Of a DNA stretch of 64,000 bases, positions 1-11,300 are shown piece after piece; within the stretch, counting starts at the first letter, position 1; each line of letters opens with the position of its first letter. The DNA lies in NCBI GenBank assembly GCA_032622095.1, contig CP136065.1, forward strand, positions 247,997,474-248,061,473. Reading direction: 5' to 3'. The stretch comes from Siphonodentalium dalli. Lineage: Eukaryota; Mollusca; Scaphopoda; Gadilida; Siphonodentaliidae. The notes beneath the pieces were generated by a model. It searched no databases. It was not told where the DNA came from and saw only the letters and a list, made by a program, of their open reading frames with translations. Both the position numbers and the translations under genes were made by a program.

Positions 1-1130
1 TAATATATAACATTAAGTATAAAACAACTAACAAGACCCCACAAAAGTGTGACTTGTAAGAGCAGGGCCCTTATACAAATATATATTTATATATTATCAC
101 TTCGACATATATTGAGTTAGATAGATAGATAGATAATTTTTTAATGGCTAAAAGATGCAAATTTTGCAGACATGAGCATAAGCATATATACAAAAGTGTA
201 AACACAGAGTGTGACATTCATATAGTATAAATATAAAAAGTATAGATATATAAATATAACAAGAATGCAGCTTGACAGTTCTGTAGAGGGACAAGATAGT
301 GAATAAACCTAGCTTAGTAATGACTACTAAATAGATACTCATACCTGTATATATATATACAACATGAAAAATCAACCTGTGCCATCCCACCCTCCTCCCT
401 CAACAGGACTGTCATGTTGCTTAAGAGATACTATTAATAGAACCAACAGCTCTTCGCCACCTGCATATACACACTGCTGCCATGTATGGTCGGCTTTAGA
501 CTGGCATGTCCATGACCGAAAGATGGAATCCCTAAATACAGACAGCAGTGACAATATATGCAGCTGGCCAAGTACTGTCATCGTACATAGAAAGATAGAG
601 GGGAAAATAGAGTAGTAGAAGAGAAATATACATATGAATACGCTCGTCTGACAAGTCATGCTATCGATTGCCATCAAGGAGCGCACAGGAAAGCAAGCCA
701 AAGCTTGCTTATTTCCACTGTGGTCCTTAATGGTAACCGACCACATGACTGACCAGGCCACAGCACAAGTTCTCATAAGGTCGTACGGTATTATTAATAG
801 CATGATTCACATTGCATGTGCGTGTGTATTTATATATTATATTCATGGTCAAGAAATATGATGGGGGGGGGGGGGGGGGGGGGGGGGGTAATCACAGTTA
901 CTCAGAAATAAATGTTTCAACTGAAAAGTGAAACTCATTTGACCTATGGTTGTCGTATTGTCTTCATCAACTAATAACAGTTTATTTGGCATAGTTTGAA
1001 TATTTGATATGATCACCTTGGAATTAGTGTTATATATATCGTACACACTGTCGTACACACGAAAAAATTATCCTCATCCTTGCCACAATCATGTGACATA
1101 TATTTACGTCTGAGCTACAATGTAATTGAC
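1..1130. other. AT-rich intergenic DNA, no gene seen
   Basis: No reading frame here looks like a protein family or has convincing splice context. Visible features are a short TAGA run at about 117-135 and a pure run of 26 G at 863-888. The short open frames have no recognisable motif. Confidence 0.5.
863..888 (+). repeat. poly-G homopolymer, 26 nt
   Basis: An uninterrupted run of G follows ATGAT. Length is likely polymorphic and prone to sequencing error. Confidence 0.9.
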
Positions 1131-1145
1131 GTTATCGTTCTGATC

Positions 1146-1256
1146 CAGGTCCGGGTTTGCGGGAACGGGACTACCCGCTCCCGAGACAACCCGCCCCTCT
1201 GCTATTTTCGGGGCGGGTTGTCCCGATAAATAAGGGCGGGTTGTCCAGAAATTGTT
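1146..1256. repeat. G-rich GGCGGGTTGTC block, left copy
   Basis: The motif GGCGGGTTGTC and its reverse complement occur three times, next to a CCGGGTTTGCGGG stretch. The same motifs recur at 5003-5084, on the other side of the LINE and just upstream of SIRT7. The block is far more GC-rich than its surroundings. Its function is unknown. Confidence 0.6.
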
Positions 1257-1830
1257 AATAGTGATTATGTTCAGTTCTTTTATGTTCTTTGATGATATAT
1301 TATTAAAGATTTTGACCAACAAAACATGTGTTTATTCATTAATTATGTCAATGCGTGGACTGGAGTAAAGTATGACACGATGTTTTGACAACATTTTCTG
1401 AACGGCACTTAAGGTATAGGCCTAAGTGAAGACTAACTAAAAGGGGTGCTTTCAAAACAAACATTTGATGCAAATGGTTCATTATCACAGCGTGTAAGCA
1501 CAACACTTAGTGATCGGGATTCATCTCACGTTGGACGATGCCGGCGGAACTGGGTAGGCCCCTATATTAAATCTAGAGTAGGCCCCTATGATGGGTTATC
1601 TTCATTCTGCAAGCATGTTTCCTTGCATACACTGCGATTTGGAGGTGCGACCAAAGCAACATGCCGTTGATTGTGATGTGTGTGGCGCACGCATATGGTT
1701 TATCGATGGTACATTCAAGATTGTGGGAGCACCGTTAAAACAGCCACTCTGCGAGGCCAGCTTTGTGTGTGTAGTTTCCGGCCGCAGGCCGGTTAGGATG
1801 GTCGGAATGCATTGTGCAGTTCCCTTCACC
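1257..1830. other. unassigned DNA downstream of the LINE 3' end
   Basis: No gene recognised. The 3' boundary of the minus-strand LINE probably lies within about 1790-1830, but no poly-A tail or target-site duplication could be fixed. Confidence 0.3.
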
Positions 1831-1962
1831 CTTCTTTAATTCTTCGATGAAAATCGGTTGTTGAGGCTGTTGTATTTGGAGGCAAAGCAGTGGAAGCGTG
1901 GTGGAGGAGTCGAGGCTGTTGGATTTGGCTGTTGGTTGGCTTGGTTGACGGTTGTATGGGAT

Positions 1963-3174
1963 CTAGATGGGTCTGTCGGTATTGTCGATTTCTAGGATGG
2001 ACTTGGTCTTTTTGGTGGAGAGCAGCTGGTTTCGTAGATGGAGTTCTTGGATGAGTGGGCTGTTGTCGATTCTGGCGAGGGTCTGGTTTCTGAGGTCGGT
2101 TAGTCGTTGTTTCATCGTAGGTATGTCTGCTGCGTCGTGGAGGGCTTGGATTGGTGTGAAGATTGGCTGATGTAGAGCGATGCGGAGAGCTTTGTTTTGG
2201 ACTTTCTGCAGGGTTTCGATTGAGCTGTTGGAGGCTGCTGTTATGATGGGTGCGCCATACTCCATTACTGGGCGGACGTATAGTTTGAAGAGGTTGATGA
2301 TGGTCTGGCTGTTGGTTCCCCAGTCGGTACCTCTGAGACAACTTAGCAGGTTTGTTCTTTTTCTGGCTTTGTCAGCGACTTTTTTGATGTGCGCGGCGAA
2401 GGTCATTCGTTGGTCAAGGGTGATTCCTAGTAGGATGGCTTGGTTGGATGGTTGAACGGTCTCGTTGTCTATCTTGATGTTGATAGTCTGTGTTGTTTTT
2501 CTCCGGTGGAATATGATGAGTTGGGTTTTCTTGGCGTTGAGTTTTATTCTCCATCTAGAGCACCATGTTGATAAGTCGTCGAGGGTCTTTTGTAATCGTT
2601 TTTGTAGGATCCTGGGGTTTTTGTGTGTTGTCCAGAGTCCTAGGTCGTCGGCGAATTGTGAGATTTCTACGTTGTTTCTTGGGTTGGTGGGTATGTCATT
2701 GGCGTATATCAGGAAGAGGAGTGGGCTGAGTACTGATCCTTGTGGGGTTCCGGCGCGTAGGAATATTGGGCTGGATGTGTCGTTGTTGATGCGGACGCTG
2801 AGTTGACGATCTTGTAGGAAAGAGGATACTAGTCGTGTGTATTTTCGGGCGATGTTGAGCTGGCTGAACTTGTATCTTAGGCCGTCGTGCCATACGGAAT
2901 CGAAGGCCTTCTCAACGTCAAGAAATACTGCAGCTGTTAACCAGTTTTTGCCAAGGGATAGTCGGGCGTCTTCAGCTAGTCGAACGATGTGTTCCATGCC
3001 TTCTTTGCCTTGTCGGTAGCCACGCTGCCACGGGTTGAAGAAGTTGGAGGATTCAAGGTGCTCTCGTAGTCGGCTGCTGATAATTCTTTCGAATAGTTTC
3101 CCGGTACATTGGAGGAGGCTGATGGGTCGATAGTTGTTGGGAATGGCGCGGTCTTTTTCTGGCTTGGGTATCAT
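1963..3174 (-). pseudogene. LINE reverse transcriptase domain
   Basis: This is the 3' part of ORF2. RT blocks appear in order: IPKPEKD at the start, NNYRPISLL, AVFLDVEKAFDSVWHDGL (first catalytic Asp), GTPQGSVLSPLLF, then the polymerase core FADD in ISQFADDLGLW, followed by the thumb region WCSRWRIKLNAKKT. A C-terminal part of about 150 residues follows. Its frame differs from the endonuclease frame upstream. A short stretch (AWKTAVGI) continues in the RT frame before the first ATG, which shows the real ORF2 had no start here. The motif spellings suggest the jockey group; the clade is not certain. Confidence 0.88.
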
Positions 3175-3217
3175 GATACCGACGGCGGTTTTCCATGCTG
3201 TTGGGAGTATCCAATGG

Positions 3218-4768
3218 TCAGGCAGGCGTTGAATAGAAGGAGTAGTCTGGCGAAGAGGCTGGAGGGGCTTGTCGTAGGATGGCGTATGTGATGCTGTCGT
3301 TGCCTGGTGCTGAGTTGCCTTTTCCCTTCTTTAGGTTAGATGCGATTTCGTCTTGTGTGATTGGAGATGCTACGGGGAAGACATCATCGTGGTCGTTGGT
3401 GGTACTTGGAAGTGGTTTGAAGAGGTCGGGGTTGTCTTTGATGTGGTTTTCTACAGTTGCTTTGAAGGCGTCGTCGTAGGCTGGGCCTTGGTGGGTGTTG
3501 TGGATTTTTTGAAGGTTGTCGGCAGAAGGCTTCTGCTTTTTCTTGTCTCCTGAGGTCAGGCTGCCATCGGTTTTTTTGAGGGGTTTTTCTGTGCTGTTGT
3601 TGTTTTTTCCTGTGCCGGTAAGGGATTTGAAGGTACTCCAGAAGTTTCTGTTCATTCTTTTATCGCCGAGTTCGGTTGTCGACCGCTGCCAGGATGCTTG
3701 TTTTTCTTTTTTGACTGCCGTTTTGACTTGTCTGTTCATGTTGTTGTAAAGATTTCGGTAGTACATGTCGTTTGGGTTTTTCTGCTGTAGTCTTCTTAGC
3801 TTGCGTTTAAGTCGGATCATTTTCAGTGTTTCGGGGGAGACTCGCCATGCTGTGGTGTTGACTTGTTGTTTCGGGCATGCTGTATCTAGGGCTGATTCGA
3901 GGGTTTGGGATAGGTGCTGGCATGTCGCGTCAATGTCGCTGGTTGATGTGATGGGTGAATTGTCTATGCTGTTGGTGAGTTGCTGTCGGAAACTGTCCCA
4001 GTCGGCTTTATTTAGGTTGCGGCGGAGGGTTTTCGGGTGGCGATCGGTTGAGGCATTGCTGGATCTTATGTGTACGGGTAGGTGGTCGCTGGATACGTCG
4101 TCTCCAATATAGCACACGATTCCTTTAGATGCGATGGATGGAGTGGCAATGGCTAGGTCTAGGATGTCCCATTTGTTGGTCGCCGCGTGGTGATGTGTTG
4201 GTTCGTCTATGTTGTTTAGTATGAGTAGATCAAGATCTTCGATGATGTTGAACATTCGGTCACCGTTTCTGTTGGTATTTTTACAGCCGTAGTAGGTGTG
4301 CTTCGCGTTGTAGTCTCCGATGAAGATGCAGTGGCGGTGTGTTGATGTGAAGTGTTTGAAGGAGGCATTGCTGAGGTCTGTGTTTGGCGGGTTATATGTG
4401 GCGATGATGGCAGTCTTGGCACTGCGAATGGTGACTTCTACTGCCAGGGTTTCTTCGTCTAGGTCGTCGGTGTTGAGCATGGCGTGTTTCAGGTCTTTAT
4501 GGATGAGGAGAGCGACCCCGCCACCGTGTGCGGTACGGTCACGGCGGGCGATCTTGTAGTTGGTGAAGCTAACCCTGCTGTTGTCGTTGAGTTTCGTTTC
4601 GTTGATGGCGATAACGTCTGGTTGTTGGTCGGTGATGTACTCTTGAAGAATTTGGCGTTTAGCAGATAGTCCGTTTATGTTAACGTGGAGTAGGTGAAAA
4701 GAGTGTTTTTGTGTGGGCAAGTTGTGTGTGTGGCGTGTTGTTGTAGTCTGTTTGGTCGTGTCAGCCAT
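3218..4768 (-). pseudogene. LINE AP-endonuclease domain, C-terminally frameshifted
   Basis: This is the 5' part of ORF2 of the LINE. The roughly 230-residue N-terminal domain has the exonuclease-endonuclease-phosphatase signature in order: HVNINGLS near the start, INETKL (metal-binding Glu), GDYNAKH, and SDHLPV near the end of the domain (catalytic Asp-His). In the family this domain nicks target DNA to prime reverse transcription. The rest of the 516-residue frame is the basic linker that leads into RT. It runs to a stop in the wrong frame just before RT would begin (last residues DYSFYSTPA). The correct frame, reading LLLLFNACLTIGY, is visible one base away. It is a broken mobile-element gene, not a host gene. 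Confidence 0.85.
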
Positions 4769-5002
4769 TGTAGGTGTTACAATCGGCTTGTGTGCTTGGG
4801 CGTGTCAGCTTTGGATGTGTTGGATGTCCATCAACGCATTTATACAGAAAGACGGCAAAGGGAAGCAATTCCCACTAGTCTTCGCCTTGGTGTCTCGTTG
4901 AACGAAACAGGATTACAGCAGCAGCAGCCCCAAATTAATCATTGCATTGCATAATCCCCTCACACCTCCTAATTAGCCACTAATTACCGTTAATTAATTT
5001 TA

Positions 5003-5084
5003 GGAGGCGGGTTGTCCGGGGGCGGGTTGTCTCGGAGTGCAAGGGGGCGGGTTGACTCGGGGGCGGTTAGTCACGGACCCCGGG
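5003..5084 (+). promoter_or_regulatory. G-rich repeats upstream of SIRT7, possible core promoter
   Basis: Four GGGCGG/GGCGGGTT-type repeats lie about 60-140 bp upstream of the chosen SIRT7 start codon. They resemble GC boxes (GGGCGG). Because the same motif also lies at 1146-1256, it may be a repeat family that became promoter sequence. No TATA box was identified. The promoter role is inferred from position only. Confidence 0.35.
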
Positions 5085-5141
5085 TTTGCAGGTGCCCTTT
5101 TACATTAACCGCTAAGGGAGATAATCGGTTTTGTTATCGTT

Positions 5142-5303
5142 ATGGCCGACAGTGATCAGGAAGATGGATCAGATTCACAAGAAAAACTCGAAAACAGAAA
5201 GAATATATGCCCTACCGGTGCTAATAGACCGAGGAGATCAAGCACGGTATACCATTCTATCGTACACACGACAGAAAATGAAATAAAAAAGAGGTTTAGC
5301 CAG
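5142..5303 (+). CDS. SIRT7: SIRT7 coding exon 1
   Basis: 54 codons, starting [13 protein letters not shown] and ending NEIKKRFSQ. The ATGGCC context is good, the donor is CAG|GTAAAC, and phase 0 fits the next exon, giving [11 protein letters not shown]. This aligns with the human exon 1/2 boundary (RLRQ-VSRILRK). A weaker alternative start at 10447 is listed under rejected items. The N-terminus is acidic and poorly conserved, so this is the least certain exon. Confidence 0.72.
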
Positions 5304-8300
5304 GTAAACAACATAAAAAAAATGTGCTGGTTGCATAACTTTTGTTTTGGAAAGCAAAATCAGCCGTAAAACACACAAATTTCGCCATCTCATTCACAGG
5401 AACCTTTGTTGAAAGCAGTGTTTACATAAAATAAAATGTATATAAAAGGCGAGATAACTTGTGGCTAGTCCGTAAACCTGACGTTAATTATCAGAGCAAA
5501 TTCTAGAGCGTTTAGCTCTGTTTGAATAGTTGGGTCCACCTACTAACTTGTGTTGTGGCAACCAATTTCATGAAATTGATGAATTTCTGACTTACTGGAT
5601 CTGGATAATGTATGGCTTATGATATTCGCAGATGTGTTGAACTCCGGGAGAGAGAGAATTATGTTCTTTGCGGGACTGTTGAGTTGTCCGCTGCTGTTTT
5701 ATTTTGAATTTCGCGTGCGTCCATCTCTGTAGAATGTTCTACTGTGTGGTATAATTTGGATTATAAATACACCTTTATTGACTCCTTTATACAGCTAGGA
5801 AAGTCCCACCTTAATAGTGTTCTGGGTTCAGATTGGGACCATTAAATCTGGTTATGCTTGAAGTATTTGGGTCAGTCAGTGATTACTGATAGCCTCAGTG
5901 CTCAAATCTTAAGAGATCTTGACTGACCCCAGAGGTGTGATTGATTGCGTATTCACCCTAAAAGCATGCAGTTCCCAGCTGATATCTGAACCCAGGTGGG
6001 CAAATGAGTGAAGACTCAGACATGATGTGAACCAGACCTTACAGAGAGAGGCCGGCCTCAAATGTTGGGATGTGCGAAAAGAGATGCATTCTAACTGAAT
6101 GCGGGATGTGCGACAAGGTGAGTAGCACAACTTAGATCACCCTTTCTGTGGAGAGATACCCAAATTCTCCATAACTGAATAATTGTCCGTGGGAAGAATA
6201 AGTTTGAGTATTCAGCGGAGTGCATCACCAGTGGCTCGTAGGACAGCGAATTATTACATTCTTGTTTTGAGACTATGTTAGATGCACTGAATTCTGCTAA
6301 TTTCTTGGCTCGGATTTTTCTGTCCACCTTTTTTGGTTTTATTAAGCACTGAGTGTTTACAGCCGACACCTGCCCCTTAGCCATCTTGTGAAAGAGCTCT
6401 AGCCTCTGGTCTTTCCTTCTTTCTTCGAGTGGTCTTATCTCGCAGTCATTCATCAGTTTGGTCATGTCCTTTGATTGGTAATCGCCGGTCATGAACCATA
6501 CAGCTCTTCTCTGTATTCGCTCCAGGGCGTCGATGTTCTGCTGCTGGTGAGGATCCCACACGACGGCTGCGTATTCCAACGACGATCTTACAAGTGTCTC
6601 ATACGCTACGCATTTTCTCTTGGATGGTGCCTTCCTAAGGTTTCTTCTGATGAATCTGAGCGTGCTGTTAGCCTTCTTCGTGATCTTGTCTATGTGTGGC
6701 GACCATTTCATATCGTTTGAGAGCTTGACTCCAAGATATGGTGTTTGAGTGACGCTTTGTAGGATCTAGTTTCTGAGCTGGTACATGTAGGTCAGTCGTG
6801 GTTTAATTGACATGATGTAACATTTGCTGGCATTGAATTTCATACCCCAAGTTGTAGCCCAATCTTCTAACGCTATCAAGTCCTTCTGCAGAGCAATCTG
6901 GTCGTTGATGTTTCTAATCTTCCAGTACAAGAAGCAGTCATCTGCGAACAAGCGTACTTGTGAGGTAACTCTCTCTGGCAAGTCGTTGATGTGGCAAAGA
7001 AATAACAAGGGGCTGAGCACAGTTCCTTGTGGTACACCAGACTACACAGGCACCGACGATGAGCATTCACCTTCAATCGTGACTTGCATGGTTCTCTTTG
7101 TTAGGAAGGTTTTCAGCCATGAATGTATTTGGCCAGTGATACCGTAGCTTTCCAGTTTCGCCAGTAGCTTCCTATGTCGTACGGTATCAAAAGTCGAGGA
7201 TGGCGATGTCCTTCTGTACTTTTTTGTCGAAGTTTTTCATTATGTCCTGGGTTGTCGTGAGAAGCTGAGTGACGCAGGAATGGCCTTTCCGGAATCCGTG
7301 GTTTAGGTGGGTTAAGATGTTTTGATCTTCCAGGTGTGTTAAGATGTGGCGGCAGATGATGTGTTCAAGGATCTTACACCACACGGTGGTAAGTGACACT
7401 GGGCGGTAGTTCTCAGGTAGATGTACGTCACCTTTCTTGTACACAGGTGCCACGTTCGCATTTCTCCAGTCGTTCGGCAATTCGCCAGTTTCGATGGATT
7501 TCCGAAAGATTTTCGTCAATGGTGGAGATATGACGTGAGCCTTCCGATGGAGCTTGTTCTTCTTCCTGAGCATTCTTGTCAACTTCTGATTTATCAAAGG
7601 TAGCTGGTCTTTTTTCTAGTTGGATCTGACCGGGACATGCTTGTTCACTGATGTTTTGATGCCTTCCTTTAGTGTTTCCCACATGGTGTTAACTGGGCTG
7701 GTGTCCATGTCCTCAAGCTGTTTCCCCACATTGGTGATGTCATTCGCGATCGTATCCCACTTTGTGCACTTTTCAAAGTTGTAAGTCTTCTTCGGTACTT
7801 GCTGTATGAAGAATGGTGTAGCCATAGTCGGTCACTAGCATATCATGATCCGAGATTCCGGGTATGTTGCTGGTGGTTTTGACGAGTGCGGTGTTGTTCG
7901 TAATAATGAGGTCAAGAACGTTGTTTTCTCTTGTTGGTTTGAATGGTTTCTCCTGTAGTTGAGCGAGACAGTTTTCTGTACACAGGTCAAGGAGGGCTTG
8001 TTGGACGAGTCGATCAATGATTATAAATTTATATTGTGATAACCAATACTAAATCACTAATCACTATGGTTATACACATGTATATATCTTTACATGGTCA
8101 AACATGGAATATGATGTCACGATCGGTGCGCTCGATTCCTACTTCGGCAATTTCTGGAATCGGAGATCACAACACTCCCCCACGCTTTATAGAATACAGT
8201 CCTCATTAGTTGGACCTCGCAGGATGGATGGTGTGCAGGATCACAGGTCCTGAATCTGGATACCGGTAGGAGACACCGTCATATCTATGGTCAATGAGAT

Positions 8301-11300
8301 GGATATTCGGCCTATGAACCAGCTAGCTGCCATGTCAGGAGTACTCTTTGGTAACGTGTCTCATGAATGGCTCAATATGACGTCATGATCGGTGCGCTCG
8401 ATTCCTACTTCGGCAATGTCCGGAATCGGAGATCACTACACTTAATGTCGAATAAACGTCATTGTGATTGTCACTGTCAGTCGCATAGCAACACATGCGC
8501 TGGTCGTCCTTATACTAAATTCGCTTTTCAACATGGGCGCCACCATTTTTTAATTTGAGGTGCCGCCATCTTGGAAAAGTCATTACAATTAAATTAAAAC
8601 TACTAATTGTTTCTTTTCATATGGCCAACATAACAGTATTCATCAGTGAAGATGTTACAGGGTTTATAATTTAAACAATAATCATTACTTAAATCATAAA
8701 TATTGTTGACCTGACTCAGGTTGCTATGCCATTCAGAAAATGACGGAAATTACGTAAACTGCACATTTACGTTAGCCACATGGCGAAAACAACATTACAC
8801 ATCTCGTAAATGTCTAAATGTTTGTCATATCACTAAATAAACAATGTTTCGTTTAGTAAATTATTAACAGCACATTCACATAAACTCTTATAGGTGATGT
8901 CGTATGTTGTATCCAAAGCGACTTCATATTGGCACTCACATTTCCCCGCAAAAGTTATTGATGTTTAGCCAGCGACATACTAGTAGCACATTCCAGAAGA
9001 ATGTGTAAAAAATTTCAAAATAAATTATTCCTGATTTTCGAGGACCAGTGTGCCATGGCAATATACACCAGAGAAATGCACATATATGGTTGCCATTTTA
9101 GATAAACAAATAATATGCATATATATATAATATCATCAGTGAAGGATCCAGGGATTTTTTGGGGACACCTGTTTTCGAACAAGTGGTAGAAATGCTTTAC
9201 GGCGAACATTTGGCATGACCTAGAGACTAGTCTAGAAGAGACTACTAAAGTTGCTACTAGTACTAATCAGCAGCAAATGTGACCTTCTTTCTCATTGACA
9301 ATGACATTTTGGTCGATTTTTAATGTACAAATTGCTGTAGGTCTCAGTTTGCAATTCCCGAATAATCGCAGAGGTTACTTGGCGTAATCGAAACATCCTA
9401 TCATACCACAATTGTCTACTTGGACGTACAAATCCAGATCCAGAATAAACATCCGCTGTTTCCTGTATACATTTTCTTCCAAGAATATAAATGATGGGAC
9501 AAGCCACTATTATTGATTCTCGTGTCGTTATTCATTTAAATTACATCTCAATTGACATAACGGTATAAACACACCCATTTCTCCCTTTAATGTTGAATAT
9601 TCCCCAGACTATTAACCTTGCCACCGCTTTGATTGGGCATCTTTATTATTTGTGGGGAAGGCATGTTACAGAGAGATACATGTACAGTCCTTTGATTGTG
9701 AGGCACACAATTGCTCTTATGTGCCATCACTTACCTGGAATTGAAAAGTAGCATGCAAAATGCTGCGTGCCCCATGATCTTCGCTAAGTTTACTCAATAA
9801 TTAACTGATGAAATGCAGAACAGTGATGGTTGGGTTAACAACGATCATCTGAGAGGTCATAGCTTCAAATGTTAAACAATATTTTTTAACCAATCATGGT
9901 CAATCCGTGTGTGTCGCAGACAATCAAAGGAATCAAAACAATCAATGATATATTACAACATCATCGCTCAATACTCGTAAGCATTTGATGATATAGCTTC
10001 CGAGTCACGATGAAACAGACACCAGTCCGTACGAGACAGGAAAGAATAAATGGTAAAAACGATCACAACAACTTTTTGTTGAAGTAAACCTACAAGAACA
10101 ATTTTAGTTTGTTTGAAGTTTTATTCTATTAAAATGGCACAAAGCAATGTTATACATGTTTACATTCACATGCATCGGTTATAACCTATTCCTGTTAGGT
10201 GCACCAAAGCATATTTGCGCACCTAGATAAAAAATCAGGCCCACAATAAACTGCGCACCTGCATTTTCAAAATCAAAGGAATTACGATATCTACCATTAA
10301 AGTGGTGTATTTCGCCATTTTAAATGACCTGCGTGAGATTTGGGAACTCTGCAAATGTGAACCTACTACAAATCATCACAACGAATATATAAAAAATTTC
10401 TGACAGTTTTTCGTAAACAAAGCCGCATTAATTGTCAGTCGACAACATGGACGCTGTCCTCGAAATTGGCCATGATAATAAGCCACGGGAAACGCAATTG
10501 CAACATGTGGCAATGAAGAGACAAGTTGCCAGCCTCATCACTGACCTCAGGCTCAGAGTCAGATAGGTCGCCTAGAAATTACCTCTGGGGCAACCAGTCT
10601 TCGAAGTTCAAAGCCACGTCACAGAACCTATAAGAGTGAGGGGAGCATTTCACAGAACCTATAAGAGTTAGGGGGTCGTTTCACTCTGATGTTAATTTGA
10701 AGCAACCACAATGTTTACTTGAACATCCTTGATGGTTACATTCATTGCCAGCATCTCCGTCACTCCCCGTAATTGTAAATAAACTGAATACATGTTTGCC
10801 ACATCCAATTAGGCTCTTAGGACACATTCCTATTCTACCATTTGACTCTTTTATTGTGACATTCACAATGCACCCCATGTGAATGCATCAATAATATTAT
10901 GTTTGTTCTAATTCTGACAGCGTCAGATGCAGAAATTGTGAATGATTTTATGCTTAAGATATGCTTGATATGATATGCTTTTAGATATGTACATGTGTTC
11001 CTTCTAGATAAGGAGAATTTTAGAAAAGAATGAAGAAGAAAGAACAGTAGAAGATTCCCTTATTCTTACTGAGTCACCTGAAATAGAATCCGAGCTGCTT
11101 AAAAGAAAAGAGAAACGGGACATAGCTAAAATCAGAGTTCAAGAGGTCAGTCAACATTCTTTTTTATACTGTCACCAGTGATCATATTAAATATTATCTT
11201 TTATCCTGGATCCTCAATAAGTTAACATTTTTAAAGGCACGAATGACCTTGGTTGTAGGTTTTAATTTAGAAATAAAAGTTACCAAATTATGAATTTAGA

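Larger units (their letters stand above)
1830..4930 (-). mobile_element. jockey-like non-LTR retrotransposon, frameshifted
   Basis: A minus-strand LINE with an AP-type endonuclease frame followed by a reverse transcriptase frame, the domain order of jockey/I/CR1-type elements. No ORF1 (gag-like) was found, and only about 150 bp separate the endonuclease start from the flanking G-rich block, so the copy is 5' truncated or unusually short. Endonuclease and RT are separated by two frame shifts within about 90 bp (near 3175-3260), so this copy cannot make an intact ORF2. Outer limits are approximate because no target-site duplication was found. Confidence 0.85.
6091..8030 (-). mobile_element. decayed CR1/L2/jockey-type LINE inside SIRT7 intron 1
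   Basis: Minus-strand pieces in different frames, from 5' to 3': endonuclease end (8017-7853, with LDLIITNN and ISDHD), linker (7825-7616), RT start (7597-7187, with ENYRPVSLT and HGFRKGHSC), RT core (7020-6766, with [13 protein letters not shown] and [10 protein letters not shown]), and thumb plus C-terminal part (6711-6091, with [13 protein letters not shown] and RIQRRAVWF). The order is that of one LINE ORF2, 5' truncated and broken by at least four frame disruptions. It lies antisense within the 5.7-kb first intron of SIRT7. The clade is not resolved. Confidence 0.85.

Noticed and set aside
372-803. 143-codon minus-strand frame near the left edge
   Set aside because: No recognisable domain, overlaps plus-strand frames of similar quality, and lies in AT-rich DNA without splice context.
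10447-10557. Alternative SIRT7 first exon starting [13 protein letters not shown]
   Set aside because: The frame is phase-compatible after CAA or AGA, but the possible donors (CAA|GTTGCC, AGA|GTCAGA) are weak and the frame stops soon after. The exon at 5142 has a strong donor, a better start context and a closer fit at the junction. An alternative promoter is not excluded.
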